In this document: positions 62,398-64,000 of the stretch, in pieces | Layout: every line of letters starts with the position of its first letter | Numbering within the stretch: the first letter of the stretch is position 1 | Origin: Acetobacteroides hydrogenigenes | Lineage (GTDB): Bacteria; Bacteroidota; Bacteroidia; Bacteroidales; ZOR0009 | Assembly (NCBI RefSeq): GCF_004340205.1 | Contig: NZ_SLWB01000001.1 | Location: 558,001 to 622,000, forward strand | Direction: 5' to 3' | DNA length: 64,000 nucleotides | Notes under the pieces: generated by a model | Told to the model about the DNA's origin: nothing | Seen by the model: only the letters and a program-made list of their open reading frames with translations | Database searches by the model: none | Position numbers and translations under genes: made by a program

Positions 62398-62893
62398 ATC
62401 CTAAGGTTGAATCAAACACTACAACTCCCCCAGCATCCTTACACTCACCCAATAATAAAGAAACAGTTTTATGAAAAACAGGATGAACATAATCCGATGC
62501 AATCTCATTCAAGGGAACAAGGACAAAATTCCGATCCTGCATTCGAGGATGAGGAATCTGTAGTTCTGGAGTGTCAACCACCATTTCGTCAGCAAAAATG
62601 ATATCTACGTCCATTGTCCGTGAACCATACCTGACTGATGTATCGCGTTTTCTTCCGAGTTGTTCTTCCACCTTATGACATGCAGCCATAACCTCATGTA
62701 TACTTAAACTTGTTTCTACAAGCAATGCAACATTAAGAAACCGATCCGTAGATTCAAAGCCCCATGCCGCCGTCTCGTATACTCTAGACTCTTGCAGCAA
62801 TGGTCCAATACGATCAACAATCAGCTGCTTTGCCGTATCAATCAACGACAACCTATCCCCTTGATTTCCGCCAATCAGCAGGTATACTCTCAT
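62396..62893 (-). CDS. folK: 2-amino-4-hydroxy-6-hydroxymethyldihydropteridine diphosphokinase
   Basis: 165 residues. It transfers pyrophosphate from ATP to the pterin in folate synthesis. Conserved HPPK parts: [11 protein letters not shown] at the N-terminus, [33 protein letters not shown] with the metal-binding Asp pair, and [16 protein letters not shown]. The single gene converges with upp and is divergent from sppA. Confidence 0.94.
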   Translation of the reverse strand: MRVYLLIGGNQGDRLSLIDTAKQLIVDRIGPLLQESRVYETAAWGFESTDRFLNVALLVETSLSIHEVMAACHKVEEQLGRKRDTSVRYGSRTMDVDIIFADEMVVDTPELQIPHPRMQDRNFVLVPLNEIASDYVHPVFHKTVSLLLGECKDAGGVVVFDSTLG

Positions 62894-63005
62894 TAATTAA
62901 TCCTTCCAACTTAATTTTGGTAATATTTTCAGTTTCCCAAGTTTAGCTGTTGTTTAAATTCGCTAAATTGGCAACAAAAATAAACAACTTAACTATTTAA
63001 GCGCA

Positions 63006-64000
63006 ATGAAAGAATTCTTTAGAGCATTTTTAGGCTCATGCTTAGGGGTTTTAATATCTCTCGGTCTGCTGATTCTTATAGGCTTAGGCATTATTGGTGC
63101 TATCGTATCAAGCGCAGAGGAGGAGGTTAAAATATCCCCAAAAACCATTCTCAAAATTGAGCTGGATCAACCTATTGTTGAAAGAACCTCGAAAAATCCT
63201 CTCGACAACTTTAACTTCAACAAGTTTAAAAGCAGCAAACCAATTGGGTTAAACACCATAATAGCAAGCCTCAAAAAGGCTAAAACCGACGAAAACATAG
63301 CTGGCGTTTACATGGATCTTACCACTGTAAATGCTGGAGGATTTGCGACTGTGCAGGAAATTCGCAATGCAATTATTGACTTTAAGAAGTCGGGAAAATT
63401 CGTAGTAGCCTATAGCGAAACCTACACTCAAACAGCCTACTACCTTGCATCTGCAGCTGACAAAATCTACCTTAACCCAGAAGGCAATCTCGAAATGCTA
63501 GGACTAAAGGCTCAGGTGATGTTTTACAAAGGAGCCTTGGAAAAACTAGGAATTAATGCTCAAATAATTCGCCATGGCAAGTTTAAAAGCGCAGTAGAAC
63601 CATTCATGCTCGACAAGATGAGTCCAGCCAACCGTGAGCAGTTTGACGCATTGCTAGGTTCTATTTGGGGTATCATTTCTTCTGAAATAAGCAAAAGCCG
63701 TAACATCTCTGCTGAAGAAATAAACAGCATGGCGAATAACATGACTATTACCGATGGAAAATCGGCATTAAAAGCAAGACTTGTTGATGATCTACTCTAT
63801 AAAGATGAGCTCATTAAAAAGTTATCCACCTTTGCAAAACTAGGCAAAGACGAAGAACCAGAAGCGATTAGCATAACCAAATACGATCAAGTAGCGGCAA
63901 AAGACGAAAAACTTGCACATGAAAAAATTGCGGTTATTTATGCAAATGGAGAGGTGGTAATGGGCTCTGACTCGCAAAATCTTTCAGAAAAAGAAATTAG
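63006..64000 (+). CDS. sppA: Signal peptide peptidase SppA (67-kDa type), 3' end cut off
   Basis: The frame is open from ATG 63006 to the window end, so only the first 331 residues are visible. The N-terminal membrane helix is at about 10-35 (LGVLISLGLLILIGLGIIGA). The first S49 peptidase repeat follows, with the catalytic Lys in IRHGKFKSAVEPF and the ASAADKIYLNPEG part before it. The second repeat, which brings the Ser, starts near 310 (IAVIYANGEVVMG) and lies mostly beyond the window. It degrades signal peptides in the inner membrane. Confidence 0.92.
   Translation, partial: MKEFFRAFLGSCLGVLISLGLLILIGLGIIGAIVSSAEEEVKISPKTILKIELDQPIVERTSKNPLDNFNFNKFKSSKPIGLNTIIASLKKAKTDENIAGVYMDLTTVNAGGFATVQEIRNAIIDFKKSGKFVVAYSETYTQTAYYLASAADKIYLNPEGNLEMLGLKAQVMFYKGALEKLGINAQIIRHGKFKSAVEPFMLDKMSPANREQFDALLGSIWGIISSEISKSRNISAEEINSMANNMTITDGKSALKARLVDDLLYKDELIKKLSTFAKLGKDEEPEAISITKYDQVAAKDEKLAHEKIAVIYANGEVVMGSDSQNLSEKEI

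Overview
The window is a chromosomal segment of a Bacteroidota bacterium, probably of the Bacteroidales or a close relative. Five things support this: a Bacteroides-type HU protein, a giant secreted protein ending in a type IX secretion (T9SS) type A sorting domain, PorV/PorQ-like and barrel outer-membrane proteins, the fused glycogen synthase/phosphorylase next to a GH57 enzyme, and many TAnnTTTG -7 promoter elements of the Bacteroidota sigma factor. No phage, plasmid, CRISPR array or classical insertion sequence was seen. Most genes are housekeeping.

Layout. 1-4616: 3' part of glutamine-dependent NAD synthase and an AddB-like PD-(D/E)XK nuclease. 4617-6430: an accessory patch with an HTH gene, a 21-bp-period array, and three elements bounded by inverted GGGG-rich ends. 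One of these elements holds a DUF559 endonuclease gene broken by a stop codon. 6430-15061 (minus strand): a LysO-type exporter split into two genes, a TetR regulator, two ABC-2 permeases, two ABC ATPases, an HlyD lipoprotein, a TolC protein and a second TetR. This is a complete tripartite drug-efflux operon resembling E. coli cecR-ybhGFSR. A near-perfect operator overlaps its -7 box. 15255-16503: an outer-membrane barrel protein and shikimate kinase. 16923-25628: a 2901-residue nine-module leucine-rich-repeat surface protein. 25854-31191: HU and topoisomerase IV (parE-parC). 31394-33425: a DUF1904 protein, an acyltransferase and a secreted protein of unknown role. 33474-39025: glycogen metabolism.

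39253-39580 is a higher-order tandem repeat. 39590-42379 holds a PAP2 phosphatase, obg, adk and hpt, and 42457-45846 holds purE with two envelope genes. 45851-49171 is recJ-lipB-lipA on the minus strand. 49327-52022 is a TPR histidine kinase with a LytTR response regulator. Then come lysS, a tiny lipoprotein, gpsA, pgi, a methyltransferase, a metallo-hydrolase, mpl, tRNA-Glu, rpsT, radC, upp, folK and the start of sppA.

The two most unusual signals lie outside genes. The first is the DUF559-associated inverted-end element family, with apparent gene-less derivatives. The second is a set of intergenic arrays with unrelated sequences (4953, 26344, 39253, 52025, and a half-period version at 9148) that all repeat at about 21-22 bp or 10-11 bp, i.e. 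whole helical turns.
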